A stretch of DNA of 56,353 nucleotides from Afipia sp. (GCA_030652315.1 JAUSAX010000121.1:1-56353), one strand, 5' to 3'; positions 17,539-26,271 are shown, counted from the first letter of the stretch. Notes: generated from the letters alone by a model not told the origin. Numbers and translations are program-made.

Positions 17539-17943
17539 TTAAGACGTACAGGCATCCATATCGTCCCGCGTGCGTTCTGGCGTCCTGCGGTGTGTAGTCT
17601 TGCGTGCATTGCCGGCCTCTATGCGTGACTGCCCCATGCTTTCGATCAAAGGCAGTATTTGTTCCCGGTAGCTGGCGAACAGATCAGTCGTGATCCAGCA
17701 CTCATAGTGATCCTCGCTCTCGAACACCCCGATCAGCAGCACTGAGCTTCCATCGACGTCGCGATAGATCCGGCCACCGTGAAACCCCGAGATCTTCTCC
17801 GAGAAGGAATCCCGGGCCGCCTCAAGCAGAGCAGCGAGTTCGTCGAGCTTGCCCGGCTTGGGCGTGAAGCTGTTGATCAGGACAAACGGCCGCGGCTCGT
17901 TGCCCGGCGACTGTGTCCGATCGTGATGAATGGTTCCGCTCAT
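17539..17943 (-). CDS. Antibiotic biosynthesis monooxygenase (ABM) family protein, likely SoxR target
   Basis: 134 residues from the ATG at 17943 (AGGAAC upstream). The ABM fold is seen in FVLINSFTPKPGKLDEL and GSSVLLIGVFESEDHYECW; such proteins are small cofactor-free quinol-type monooxygenases or related dimers. It is divergent from soxR, and the SoxR box with a 19-base spacer points its promoter at this gene. In Pseudomonas an ABM-type monooxygenase is a known SoxR target, which matches. A likely role is processing redox-active quinones or phenazines. The basic C-terminal tail (KTTHRRTPERTRDD) is unusual. Confidence 0.88.
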   Translation of the reverse strand: MSGTIHHDRTQSPGNEPRPFVLINSFTPKPGKLDELAALLEAARDSFSEKISGFHGGRIYRDVDGSSVLLIGVFESEDHYECWITTDLFASYREQILPLIESMGQSRIEAGNARKTTHRRTPERTRDDMDACTS

Positions 17944-18012
17944 CAATTTTGTTCCTGATTGCCATAGGAGATTCGCTCCGCCATCGCGACTTCTTGCGAT
18001 GACGGACAAGGC

Positions 18013-18043
18013 AGCCTACAACCTCAACTTAAGTTGAGGTCAA
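18013..18043 (-). promoter_or_regulatory. SoxR box and MerR-type promoter
   Basis: The perfect 18-bp palindrome CCTCAACTTAAGTTGAGG (18022-18039) is nearly the E. coli soxS operator. On the minus strand it lies between TTGACC (18038-18043) and TAGGCT (18013-18018), spaced 19 bases apart as in MerR-family activated promoters. The promoter drives the ABM gene. On the plus strand the palindrome's GAGG (18036-18039) also serves as the ribosome binding site of soxR. Confidence 0.93.
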
Positions 18044-18046
18044 GCG

Positions 18047-18523
18047 ATGAAGAACAAGGACCACCACGGCAAACCACCCGCCGGGATTGCCCGCGAATTG
18101 ACTGTCGGCGAGGTCGCCCAACGTTCCGGCGTCGCCGTTTCCACTCTCCATTTCTATGAGTCCAAGGGACTCATCGCGAGCCGCCGCAACCAAGGCAACC
18201 AGCGCCGCTATCCACGAACCGTGTTGCGCCAGGTCGCAATCATCAAGGTGGCGCAAAGCACCGGAGTACCACTCGCCGCGATCCGCGACGCCCTGACGTC
18301 ATTACCCAAGGGACGCCCGCCGACGGCGAGGGATTGGGCGAGACTTTCGGCCAGCTGGCGCGCCGACCTGGATGAACGCATCGCCAAGCTGACCCGTCTT
18401 CGTGATCAACTCGGCGGCTGCATCGGGTGCGGTTGCCTCTCACTCAAAACCTGCCCGCTGCGTAACCCTTCGGATCAGCTCTCAAAGCAGGGCTCCGGAG
18501 CAAGACTGCTCGATCCGTCCTAG
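18047..18523 (+). CDS. soxR: Redox-sensitive transcriptional activator SoxR
   Basis: 158 residues, MerR family. The N-terminal winged HTH ([20 protein letters not shown]) is followed by a dimerisation helix and the [2Fe-2S] ligands Cys125, Cys128, Cys130 and Cys136 in [12 protein letters not shown]. Oxidation of the cluster by redox-cycling compounds switches on target promoters. The SoxR box overlaps its own ribosome binding site, so SoxR probably limits its own translation or transcription. No soxS is present nearby, as is usual outside enterics. Confidence 0.96.
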   Translation: MKNKDHHGKPPAGIARELTVGEVAQRSGVAVSTLHFYESKGLIASRRNQGNQRRYPRTVLRQVAIIKVAQSTGVPLAAIRDALTSLPKGRPPTARDWARLSASWRADLDERIAKLTRLRDQLGGCIGCGCLSLKTCPLRNPSDQLSKQGSGARLLDPS

Positions 18524-18546
18524 CGACCGACGACCGTCACCACTTG

Positions 18547-18867
18547 TTACTTCCGCTTCTTTGGTTGCGCATGTTGCCATGCCATTTCCAGTGCATTCCT
18601 GAGTTCAGCGACGCCCAGCGCTGCAAGACTTATTGTCGTCCATCCCTGCTTGCCCCAGGCATTCGGAACCGGTGTGAATGCTCCGGGCGCAAGCATGCAT
18701 TTGAACTCCTGCTCTTCCGCCGTGAACTTGATATTGGCGGTGCGGCCATCGGCGGCGAGCGTCACAAAGATGCGGGCTACCTTGAACGCCGCCCGATCGA
18801 AATGCGGCGCCTCGGTGGTACCGTCCAGAGACAGCGCGATGCGCCGCAGATCGTTGCCTGTTGCCAT
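18547..18867 (-). CDS. MmcQ/YjbR family protein
   Basis: 106 residues. DRAAFKVARIFVTLAADGRTANIKF and AWGKQGWTTISL match the MmcQ/YjbR fold, a small CyaY-like domain suggested to bind DNA. Its function is unsettled. It is the last gene of the six-gene ArsR operon, 18 bases after the SRPBCC gene. It is convergent with soxR, 23 bases apart. Confidence 0.88.
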   Translation of the reverse strand: MATGNDLRRIALSLDGTTEAPHFDRAAFKVARIFVTLAADGRTANIKFTAEEQEFKCMLAPGAFTPVPNAWGKQGWTTISLAALGVAELRNALEMAWQHAQPKKRK

Positions 18868-18885
18868 GGCAGATCACCATCAAAG

Positions 18886-19419
18886 CTACTTTTCGGCGAC
18901 GGCCTTCATGCTGCTCAATCCCTGTTGAAACTGGTCGCCGCACATGCGATCCATATTCATGAACATGTGCATGATCTTCATCATGTAAGGCACAGGACCC
19001 TGCATCGCCCAGGTCACGTTGGTCGCATTACCTTTGGGCTGCATGGTGAACTCAGCCGTATTGTGCGCTTCGAACGGACTGAAGAAATCCAGCTTGATGA
19101 CGACTTTGGATGAAGGCGTCGTGTCCATGATCTCCATGCGGCCATGGCCGACGTTCTTGTTGCCGTTCCACTCATACACCGAACCCTTGCCGCTCGGCGC
19201 GCCGCTGAATGTCCGCTGCATCGCCGGATCGACCTTCTCGTAAGGCGACCACGAGCCCCAGTGCCTGTAGTCGTTGATTAGCGGGAAGATCTTCTCCGCG
19301 GGCGCGTTGATGTCGATGGACCGCTGCACGCGGAAGGTGTCCGGCCGCATCGCTGCGACAATGAGAATGATCGCGATCAGAACCGCAAGAGCGATAGCGA
19401 TGTACATCAAGGTGGTCAT
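18886..19419 (-). CDS. SRPBCC (polyketide cyclase-like) protein with membrane anchor
   Basis: 177 residues. An N-terminal helix (LMYIAIALAVLIAIILIVAA) anchors the protein. A START-like SRPBCC domain follows (INAPAEKIFPLINDYRHWGSWSPYEK). The C-terminus is methionine-rich (MMKIMHMFMNMDRMCG), which is unusual and could line a ligand or metal site. The ATG at 19419 has GGAG upstream. It is fifth in the ArsR operon. Ligand is unknown. Confidence 0.88.
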   Translation of the reverse strand: MTTLMYIAIALAVLIAIILIVAAMRPDTFRVQRSIDINAPAEKIFPLINDYRHWGSWSPYEKVDPAMQRTFSGAPSGKGSVYEWNGNKNVGHGRMEIMDTTPSSKVVIKLDFFSPFEAHNTAEFTMQPKGNATNVTWAMQGPVPYMMKIMHMFMNMDRMCGDQFQQGLSSMKAVAEK

Positions 19420-19458
19420 GTTGTTACTCCGTCTCACATGAAAGCTTGAATTCAGGCG

Positions 19459-19857
19459 TCAGCGACGCCAGGGAAAGATCAGCCGCAGCCGCTCGTCGCG
19501 CAGATACAGCCCGGCCCACAGCAGGACGCCGAGATAGACGCCGAACAGCGTGTGGCTGAACAGCGGGCTTCCGGCCCGGACATGCACGTAGATCGCGCCA
19601 CCGAGGTAACCGGTCAGCAGGATCGCGCCGAGCAACGATGTTTTCGGGTAGGCATAGAGCAGCGCACCGGCGAGCGTCAGCATCCCAAGGGTGAATGCGA
19701 GATCGGTCGGGATGCCGAGCTGACGCGACGTCTCGATGACGACATCGAGCGGAATCAATTTTATCGCACCATCGAACAGCAGGAACACCACGACAAGACC
19801 GCTGAGGATGCGGCCGGTCCATAACGCAGTCGACGAAATCGGGACAAGTTCATTCAT
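19459..19857 (-). CDS. DoxX family membrane protein
   Basis: 132 residues with four membrane helices (LSGLVVVFLLFDGAIKLIP, LAFTLGMLTLAGALLYA, LLGAILLTGYLGGAIYV, LFGVYLGVLLWAGLYL). The pattern GYLGGAIYVHVRAG matches the DoxX-like / SURF4-type proteins often found beside ArsR-SRPBCC genes. It is an inner-membrane protein of unknown substrate, possibly linked to redox or thiol chemistry in relatives. The start lies 17 bases after the AHSA1 stop. Confidence 0.87.
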   Translation of the reverse strand: MNELVPISSTALWTGRILSGLVVVFLLFDGAIKLIPLDVVIETSRQLGIPTDLAFTLGMLTLAGALLYAYPKTSLLGAILLTGYLGGAIYVHVRAGSPLFSHTLFGVYLGVLLWAGLYLRDERLRLIFPWRR

Positions 19858-19874
19858 GATGCTTGCTCCGGATT

Positions 19875-20405
19875 TCAGAATTGCAGCGACGCGAGATACG
19901 CGGCGAGCTGATCCCACGTACCGCCATAACCCTGCTTCATGCTGCCGAAGCCGCCCTCGAATGTCGCGCGCTCTTCGTCTGTCGCATTCAGCGCCACCAC
20001 ATGATTGACCAGCAACGTCTTGCCGCCCTGATCGATGAAGGTCGCCGTACCCAGCATTTCGATCGGCCATGTCGGTGCCATAGGATGACGGGTGAGCGCG
20101 GCCTCCTTGTCGGAAAACGAACTGACAAAGACCAGCCGTTCGGGCTTCACGATCTCGCGGAACACCCACTTGCCCCACATCTCGCTGCCGTCCGGCGCTT
20201 CCATCCCATAGTGGAAGATACCGCCGGGCTTGAGGTCAAGTTTGCCGGCAATCATTTTGAAGCCCTTCGGGCCCCACCACTTCATCAAATGATCACGCTC
20301 GGTGAACACTTTCCAGACCAGATCGCGGGGCGCATCGAACAGACGCTCGATGACGAATTCCTTGCTGAAAGTTTCCGCAATCGCAGCGGATTGAGTCGAG
20401 GCCAT
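19875..20405 (-). CDS. AHSA1/SRPBCC domain protein
   Basis: 176 residues. VIERLFDAPRDLVWKVFTERDHLMKWWGPKGF and later GYGGTWDQLAAYLASL are typical of AHSA1-type SRPBCC proteins, a hydrophobic-ligand-binding fold regularly encoded beside ArsR repressors. The TERDHLMKWWGPKGF block is characteristic. There is no catalytic assignment. It is third in the operon. Confidence 0.9.
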   Translation of the reverse strand: MASTQSAAIAETFSKEFVIERLFDAPRDLVWKVFTERDHLMKWWGPKGFKMIAGKLDLKPGGIFHYGMEAPDGSEMWGKWVFREIVKPERLVFVSSFSDKEAALTRHPMAPTWPIEMLGTATFIDQGGKTLLVNHVVALNATDEERATFEGGFGSMKQGYGGTWDQLAAYLASLQF

Positions 20406-20447
20406 CTCTTTTCTCCGAAAGATATTTTCTTTTGAATATGCTGGCGA

Positions 20448-20885
20448 TCAGGCGGCTGGCGCTGGCTGTGGATGCGCAAGACTCCAGCCATGACCGAACG
20501 GATCGCGCACCTGCGCATAGCGTGCGCCCCAGAATGCATCCCAAGGCTCAAGGATCACGGTCGCGCCGGCGTCGATTGCGCGTTTGAACGCCTCATCGCA
20601 GTTCGGCACTTCGAGGTGAATCAGAAACGTCGAGCCGCCGAGCTTGCCGGGAGATTCGGTCTTGCCGTCGCCGTGCTGGCAATACTCGGGGAAGTAATCC
20701 ATCAGATATACGGCTGCGCCGTTCACCGTCATCTGGGCGTGCATCAGGCGCTTGCCGTCTTCAGCCGGCATTCGCATGGTTTCCGTCGCGCCGAACGCCT
20801 TGCTGTAGAACGCCAGCGCATCCACGGCGCCATCGACCACGAGATGCGGAACAAGCGGAGGAAGCTGAACTGATTGGTCGGTCAT
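20448..20885 (-). CDS. VOC family protein (PhnB/glyoxalase-like)
   Basis: 145 residues. Paired beta-alpha-beta-beta-beta modules are seen (VPHLVVDGAVDALAFYSKAFG and FLIHLEVPNCDEAFKRAIDAG), ending DPFGHGWSLAHP as in PhnB-type VOC proteins. VOC proteins are metal-dependent enzymes or antibiotic-binding proteins; which applies here is not clear. It is the first gene after arsR in the operon, 57 bases downstream. Confidence 0.9.
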   Translation of the reverse strand: MTDQSVQLPPLVPHLVVDGAVDALAFYSKAFGATETMRMPAEDGKRLMHAQMTVNGAAVYLMDYFPEYCQHGDGKTESPGKLGGSTFLIHLEVPNCDEAFKRAIDAGATVILEPWDAFWGARYAQVRDPFGHGWSLAHPQPAPAA

Positions 20886-20942
20886 AGGTAACTCCTCACT
20901 CTCGGTTGATGTTCTGATGTGTTTCCGAATGTTGGGGCGGAT

Positions 20943-21350
20943 TTACTTTTTTGCGGACACCCGTTGCGGTGACTTGCGCTTCGCAGTCCTGCGCCGCTTT
21001 GCCGAAGCTTCCAGCTGCTCTTTCGCCTGCAACTCGCCGAGATATTCCTCAAGACGGTCCAGTCCGGCCTCCCAGAAGCGGCGATAATTTTCCAGCCAGT
21101 CGTCAACTTCCTTCAGCGCCGCGGGTTCGATCTTGCACGGACGCCACTGCGCCGCGCGCCCGCGCGTCACCAGACCGGCATGTTCCAGCACCTTCAGGTG
21201 CTTCGACACCGCGGGCATGCTCATGGCGAACGGCTCGGCGAGTTCCGTCACCGATGTTTCGCCAAGCACCAGCCGCGCAAGGATGGCGCGACGGGTGGGG
21301 TCGGCAAGGGCTGCGAACTTGGTGCTGAGCGGGTCCATCGACGCCTTCAT
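20943..21350 (-). CDS. ArsR-family repressor (non-metal type), operon 1
   Basis: 135 residues. A winged HTH is seen in SVTELAEPFAMSMPAVSKHLKVLEHAGLV (residues about 33-61). The metal-site motif ELCVCDL of true ArsR is absent and only one cysteine is present, so it belongs to the non-metal group that travels with AHSA1 proteins. The C-terminus has a Lys/Arg-rich tail (KRRRTAKRKSPQRVSAKK). The start codon abuts a two-copy operator. ATGs at 21350 and 21338 are both possible. It is paralogous to the repressor at 29102. Confidence 0.92.
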   Translation of the reverse strand: MKASMDPLSTKFAALADPTRRAILARLVLGETSVTELAEPFAMSMPAVSKHLKVLEHAGLVTRGRAAQWRPCKIEPAALKEVDDWLENYRRFWEAGLDRLEEYLGELQAKEQLEASAKRRRTAKRKSPQRVSAKK

Positions 21351-21351
21351 A

Positions 21352-21408
21352 TAACCATTCGGTTAAATAACCTGATGGTTAAGTACAAGCGCTAGCCGAA
21401 ACTGTCAA
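21352..21408 (-). promoter_or_regulatory. Promoter and tandem ArsR operator of operon 1
   Basis: On the minus strand TTGACA (21403-21408), 15 bases, then TGTACT (21382-21387), which runs straight into TAACC-ATCA-GGTTA and, two bases on, TAACC-GAAT-GGTTA (together 21352-21381). The two 14-bp palindromes combine into a 30-base imperfect palindrome ending one base before the repressor's start codon. The layout implies autorepression. Confidence 0.8.
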
Positions 21409-21466
21409 GCGCTTCTGATCGAAAAAATCGGATGGGGTACTGCGCTGCGCCCGGCGCGCCTAAGGC

Positions 21467-24040
21467 TCAATAATCCTTGAGCAAACGCTCGATGTAATCG
21501 AGTTCAATCTGCGGCCGCTGCGGGTCCGCGAGACGGCGGCGCAGTTCTTCCAGAATCCGCCGCACGCGCTGCACGTCGATCTCGCCGGGAATCTTCACGG
21601 AGAGATCATCGCTCCATTCGCGGCCGCTCAGCGGCCGTCCCAACGGATCGGTGGTGTTGCCGCTGTTCTGCTGACGGCCCATGCGTTCGCCCGGCCCGTT
21701 GTCCTGTCCTTCGCCCTGCTGCATCGACTGGGCGAGATTCTGCGCGCCCTTGCGCAGGGCCTCAAGCGCCCGGCCCTGTGAATCGACGGCGCTGTCGGCA
21801 TTGCCCTGCCCAAGCTGGCTGCCGGCATCGCCCATCGCGGAGTCGGCGTCGCCGAGCGCATCGCCGCCGTCCTGACCGTCCTGTCCCTGACCCTGCTGGC
21901 CCTGCTGACCTTGACCCGGCTGGCCCTTCTCGCCGCGCTGACCCGGCATCATGCCGTTCTTCTTCATGTCGTCGAGCAGCTTGCTCAGCCGGTCGCGCAG
22001 CGCCTGCTGGTCCTGGCGCAGCCCGTCCATCTGGCTTTGATTGCCCTGCTCGCCGCGGCTGCGGTCGCGCCGGGATTCCTGCCCCTGCTTGAACGTCTTG
22101 TCGCGCAACTGCTGCTGCTTGCGGATCATGTCGCCGAGTTCGTTTAGCGCCTGCTCCATGTCGCCGTCGCCCTGCCCCGGCTGCGCCATCTGCAGGTTTT
22201 CCAGCATCTGCTGCATCTGATCGAGCAGTGCACGCGCGGCATCCTTGTCGCCGGAGCGTGATAGCCGCTCCATGCGATCGATCATGTTCTTGAGATCCTG
22301 CTGGCGCATCACCTTGGTGTTGGGATCGAGCGGCCGCGCCAGCTGCTGCGGATTGTTGCGCAACTGCTCGGCCAGCTGGCGCATGAAATTGTCCAGCGCC
22401 GCGCGCAGGTTGTCGGTCAGCTTCTTGATCTCTTCGTCGCTTGCGCCACGCTCCAGCGCCTCCTTGAGCGCGTCCTGCGCGGCGCGCAGCGCCTTGTCGA
22501 CATCGGTGATGTTGCCGTCCTCGATCGCGATTGCGAGCGCCCACAGGCTGTCGACGGTCTCGCGCATCGCGTCGCGCGTCTTGGCGCGGTTAAGCCGGTT
22601 CGCGACGCTGCGCAGGCCGAGATAATGTCCAAGCTCGGGCGTGAACGCCTCGGGCGCGATCATCAGCGCTTCGAGCGCGATCAGCACCAGCGGCTTCTGG
22701 TTGGCGTCGAGCGCGAGGTTGCGGCGCTGCTCGATCAGTGCCCGCGCCAGCGGCTTCACGAACAGCCGCTCCGGCAGCCGCATGTCGAACGGCTCGCTGC
22801 GCCCTTCGTTGCCGGCTTCGTCCTTGGCGGTCAGCGTCAGCGTGACATCCGCGCCGGCGTAAGGATTTTCGCTCAGGTCCTTCACCGTCTGGCCGACGCC
22901 GTTGCGCGTGCGCACGTTCGGCAATCCGAGCGTAATCGACGGCGGATCGAACAGCGGCTGCGCCTTGGCGCTGTCCTCTTTGGCGCCATCCTCTTTTGCC
23001 GCACGCGGCGCGAACTGCGCATGGGCTTCGGTGACGCCGTAATCGTCCTCGAGCTTGTAGGACAGCAGCAGCGCGCCCTTGGCCTGCCGCTCGGGGTCCT
23101 TGGCCAGCGAAATGCCGGGCGCGCGATCGGGCATCGCCTTGAAGGTCCATTGCGGCTGCCCCGACGGCGAACGGACATGCGCGGTGCCGTCGCCGGTGAT
23201 GGTGAAGTTCCTCTCGTTGGTGCCCTGCGGCGCATTCCCTGCGACAGGCGTTTCCGTCACGCCGCCACTCGCGGCAACATCAAGCCTGCCGCCGCTGGAC
23301 CGGACGATCAGAGTGCTTCCCGCCGGCACCGAGACAGGCGCGGCATCAGACGGCGGCGCGTCCTTATTGGTGGAGGCCGAGAGGATGACCGGCGGACGGC
23401 TGGTGTAGGGCGGCGGCGTCACCCAGGCATCGACGCGAACATTCGCGGCCGAGAAGGCGCCATTCCAATCGAACGCCGCCACGACACGCGCGAAGCGATC
23501 GCTGCCGGCGGCGACATAGGTCGCAACCAGCAACACGACCACCAGCGCGCGCAGCGCCCATGGATCGTGCAGCGCGAGGCGCGGCGACGGCAGGCCAGCG
23601 CGGATGCGCTTGATCGACGCCAGGGTGCGCGCGTGCTGCTCCTGCCACAGCGCCTGCGTGATCGGATCCTGCGACTTCAGCGTATCGGTCAGCGCGGTGG
23701 CGGGACGATGGCGAATGCCAGTCCCGCGATCGAGCCGGCGCAGCGCATCCTCGCGCGTCGGCCAGCGAAACCGGATTGCTGGCACCAGCGCCGCGACCGC
23801 GAGCAACACAAAGGCGGCAAAGGCGACAATGCGTATAACGAAAGGAGCAGCGACCCAGAGACCGGCCCAGGACGCGGCCAGAAACAGCCCCGCGACTGTC
23901 AACAGCCGCGCGAGATGCGGCCAGCCGCGCTCCCATGCGACCGCGAGCCGCGCGCGCTGCAAAGCCTGCGCAAGCTGAAGTTTCCGGGCTTCCTCGGCAA
24001 TGCGCGGACGCTCCGATGGGTCTGGGGTCGGTCCGTTCAA
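21467..24040 (-). CDS. TIGR02302 / DUF4175 family membrane protein
   Basis: 857 residues from a TTG start at 24040 with GGAGAG just upstream; an in-frame ATG at 24133 is an alternative. Two N-terminal membrane helices lie near residues 40-90, and a third near 165-185 (ALRALVVVLLVATYVAAG). A large periplasmic Ig-like region follows, then a long coiled-coil stretch (QMQQMLENLQMAQ). A Gly/Gln-rich low-complexity segment (GQPGQGQQGQQGQGQDG, about 720-740) precedes the C-terminus. The order matches the TIGR02302 family of Rhizobiales, whose function is unknown. Confidence 0.87.
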   Translation of the reverse strand: MNGPTPDPSERPRIAEEARKLQLAQALQRARLAVAWERGWPHLARLLTVAGLFLAASWAGLWVAAPFVIRIVAFAAFVLLAVAALVPAIRFRWPTREDALRRLDRGTGIRHRPATALTDTLKSQDPITQALWQEQHARTLASIKRIRAGLPSPRLALHDPWALRALVVVLLVATYVAAGSDRFARVVAAFDWNGAFSAANVRVDAWVTPPPYTSRPPVILSASTNKDAPPSDAAPVSVPAGSTLIVRSSGGRLDVAASGGVTETPVAGNAPQGTNERNFTITGDGTAHVRSPSGQPQWTFKAMPDRAPGISLAKDPERQAKGALLLSYKLEDDYGVTEAHAQFAPRAAKEDGAKEDSAKAQPLFDPPSITLGLPNVRTRNGVGQTVKDLSENPYAGADVTLTLTAKDEAGNEGRSEPFDMRLPERLFVKPLARALIEQRRNLALDANQKPLVLIALEALMIAPEAFTPELGHYLGLRSVANRLNRAKTRDAMRETVDSLWALAIAIEDGNITDVDKALRAAQDALKEALERGASDEEIKKLTDNLRAALDNFMRQLAEQLRNNPQQLARPLDPNTKVMRQQDLKNMIDRMERLSRSGDKDAARALLDQMQQMLENLQMAQPGQGDGDMEQALNELGDMIRKQQQLRDKTFKQGQESRRDRSRGEQGNQSQMDGLRQDQQALRDRLSKLLDDMKKNGMMPGQRGEKGQPGQGQQGQQGQGQDGQDGGDALGDADSAMGDAGSQLGQGNADSAVDSQGRALEALRKGAQNLAQSMQQGEGQDNGPGERMGRQQNSGNTTDPLGRPLSGREWSDDLSVKIPGEIDVQRVRRILEELRRRLADPQRPQIELDYIERLLKDY

Positions 24041-24263
24041 CTGGCTCTCCAGATTTAAGCCATTGCAGCCTAGCACAGCGGCTGCAATGAGGCATGGCCT
24101 CAACGCGCTACCCACATGCAAAGCGGTTGCCAAAAGGCAAGATCATCCGCGACATGGCGACTTTCCTTCTCACAAAAGCGTGACGGCGAAGCGCCGGTTC
24201 CCGGGCTTGGCCGCGCCTCTCGGTGAGCTACTTCACGTGCAGGAGAACGGCGGGAGCGATTCG

Positions 24264-24941
24264 ATGAGCCTCAACGTCAGACTGGCACTCGCGGGATTGC
24301 TGCGATCGCTGGTCGTGATCGCGGCCCTGCTTTTCATCCCGGCCTGGTCACTGACGTATTGGCAGGGGTGGGCCTATGTCGCAATCATGGGAGCGGCCTC
24401 CATCGCCATCATCCTGTATCTCGCCAGGCATGACGACGCGCTGATCGGGCGGCGGCTCAAGGCTGGCCCAATTGCCGAAAAGGAAAAGAGCCAGAAGATC
24501 ATTCAAGCTTTCACATCCGTGGCCGGCATTATCCTGATTTTGGTGCCGGGATTCGACTATCGCTGGCAGTGGTCGCACGTTCCGCTCGCGCTGGTCTCGA
24601 TAGGCCTCGTCGGCGTGGCGCTCGGGTTCGTCATCATGTTTCTGGTGTTTCGCGAGAACAGTTTCTCATCGAGCATCGTGGAGGTCGCCAAGGATCAAAC
24701 AGTCGTCTCGACCGGACCTTATGCCGTTGTCCGGCATCCGATGTATGTCGGCGTAATTTTGCTGTTTCTCGCAACGCCGCTGGCGCTCGGTTCCTGGTGG
24801 GCGTTCATTCCCGCGATCATCCTGAGTGCGATGATCGCGGTGCGCCTGATCGACGAAGAGAGATTTCTCGGGCTCAATCTGCCGGGCTACGACGCTTACC
24901 GCTCGCAGGTGCATTACCGGCTGGTTCCGGGGTTGTGGTGA
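24264..24941 (+). CDS. Isoprenylcysteine methyltransferase-like (ICMT/PEMT) membrane protein
   Basis: 225 residues with about five membrane helices. The C-terminal signature GPYAVVRHPMYVGVILLF (about residues 152-169) followed by DEERFLGLNLPGYDAYR is the SAM-binding end of integral membrane methyltransferases of the ICMT/phospholipid methyltransferase group. The substrate is unknown. The ATG at 24264 has GGGAG upstream. Upstream of it, 24041-24263 holds the divergent control region shared with the DUF4175 gene. Confidence 0.88.
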   Translation: MSLNVRLALAGLLRSLVVIAALLFIPAWSLTYWQGWAYVAIMGAASIAIILYLARHDDALIGRRLKAGPIAEKEKSQKIIQAFTSVAGIILILVPGFDYRWQWSHVPLALVSIGLVGVALGFVIMFLVFRENSFSSSIVEVAKDQTVVSTGPYAVVRHPMYVGVILLFLATPLALGSWWAFIPAIILSAMIAVRLIDEERFLGLNLPGYDAYRSQVHYRLVPGLW

Positions 24942-24963
24942 AGGACTAGCGGATTCTTTGCCT

Positions 24964-25012
24964 GGGCATGAGCCGGTCCGAAAACCGGTTCTCAATTTCC
25001 GGGATCATGCCC
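24964..25012. repeat. Palindromic repeat, GGGCATGA family
   Basis: GGGCATGA (24964-24971) pairs with TCATGCCC (25005-25012), with an inner CCGGT..ACCGG hairpin (24973-24988). It sits between convergent genes and its right arm reaches the lysA stop codon. It resembles the 'GGCATGATCC..' repeats common in Bradyrhizobium. Confidence 0.75.
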
Positions 25013-26271
25013 TAGAGCCACGGCGCCGTGCGGTCCATCGCGATCAGCGCCTCGGCGTCGATCCGTGGCCGCACCACGGCGTACTGGTCGTCCTTCACCA
25101 GAACCTCGGGCACCAGCGCGCGGGTATTGTAGCTGCCGGACTGCACCGCACCGTAAGCGCCCGCCGTCATGATCGCCACAAGGTCACCCGGCTTCGGCTC
25201 CGGCATCCGGCGGTCGAGCGCCAGATAGTCGCCGGTCTCACAGACCGGGCCAACCACATCCGCGACAAAGTTACGCACTGCATCCTCGCGAACGGGCAGC
25301 ACGTCGTGATGCGCCTCATAGAGCGTCGGACGAATGAGGTCGTTCATCGCGGCATCGATGATGACGAAATTCTTCGCATCGCCGTGCTTCACGTAGATAA
25401 CGCGGGCGACAAGAATCCCGGCGTTGCCCACGATCATGCGTCCCGGCTCGAACATCAGCGTGGCGTCGAGCCCCTTCGTCACCCGCTTGACCATCGCCGC
25501 ATACGCGGCGGGCTCCGGCGGATTGGGCAGATCGTGCTCGTACGGGATGCCGAGGCCGCCGCCGAAATCCACGTGCGAAATGGTGTGGCCGTCAGCGCGC
25601 AGCGTGCCGACGAATTCAACCAGCAGCTTGAAGGCATCCTCCAGCGGACCGAGATCGGTGATCTGGCTGCCGATATGCATATCGACGCCGGTGACCTTGA
25701 TGCCGGGCAACTTCGCGGCGCGGGCGTAGACCTCTCGCGCACGGCTGAGCGGAATTCCGAACTTGTTCTCGGACTTGCCGGTGGAAATCTTGGCATGCGT
25801 CTTCGCATCGACGTCCGGATTGATCCGCACGGAAATACGCGCGGTGCGGCCCATTTCGCTTGCGAGCTTCGACAGCAGTTCGAGTTCAGGCTCGGACTCG
25901 ACATTGATGCAGAGAATGTCTTCGGCAAGCGCCTGCCGAAGTTCGGCCTCGGTCTTGCCGATCCCGGAGAACAGGATCTTCTGCGGCGAAATGCCGGCGG
26001 CGCGCGCGCGCTTCAACTCGCCGCCGGACACCACGTCTGCGCCTGCGCCGAGCTTCGCCAGCGTACGCAGCACGGATTGATTGGAATTTGCCTTCATCGC
26101 GTAGCACACCAGCGTGGGCACGCCGGCAAATGCCTCGGCGAAGACGCGGTAGTGACGCTCGAGCGTGGCGGTCGAGTAACAATAGAACGGCGTCCTGACC
26201 TCGTCGGCGAGGCGGACCAAGCTCACGTCTTCAGCGTGCAAGACGCCGTTGCGATACTGGAAGTGATTCAT
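25012..26271 (-). CDS. lysA: Diaminopimelate decarboxylase
   Basis: 419 residues, fold-type III PLP enzyme. Lys60 in VCYAMKANSN binds PLP, GGGLGIPY binds its phosphate near residue 240, and the active-site GPVCETGDYL lies near 340. It decarboxylates meso-diaminopimelate to lysine. The ATG stands three bases after the end of a CTAG hairpin repeat, with TAG of the repeat as the in-frame stop directly upstream. The only plausible ribosome binding site (GGA, 10 bases upstream) lies inside the repeat. Confidence 0.97.
   Translation of the reverse strand: MNHFQYRNGVLHAEDVSLVRLADEVRTPFYCYSTATLERHYRVFAEAFAGVPTLVCYAMKANSNQSVLRTLAKLGAGADVVSGGELKRARAAGISPQKILFSGIGKTEAELRQALAEDILCINVESEPELELLSKLASEMGRTARISVRINPDVDAKTHAKISTGKSENKFGIPLSRAREVYARAAKLPGIKVTGVDMHIGSQITDLGPLEDAFKLLVEFVGTLRADGHTISHVDFGGGLGIPYEHDLPNPPEPAAYAAMVKRVTKGLDATLMFEPGRMIVGNAGILVARVIYVKHGDAKNFVIIDAAMNDLIRPTLYEAHHDVLPVREDAVRNFVADVVGPVCETGDYLALDRRMPEPKPGDLVAIMTAGAYGAVQSGSYNTRALVPEVLVKDDQYAVVRPRIDAEALIAMDRTAPWL

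Noticed and set aside
22625..24058. 477-codon plus-strand frame
   Set aside because: Antisense to the DUF4175 gene, Arg/His-rich with no domain; a shadow.
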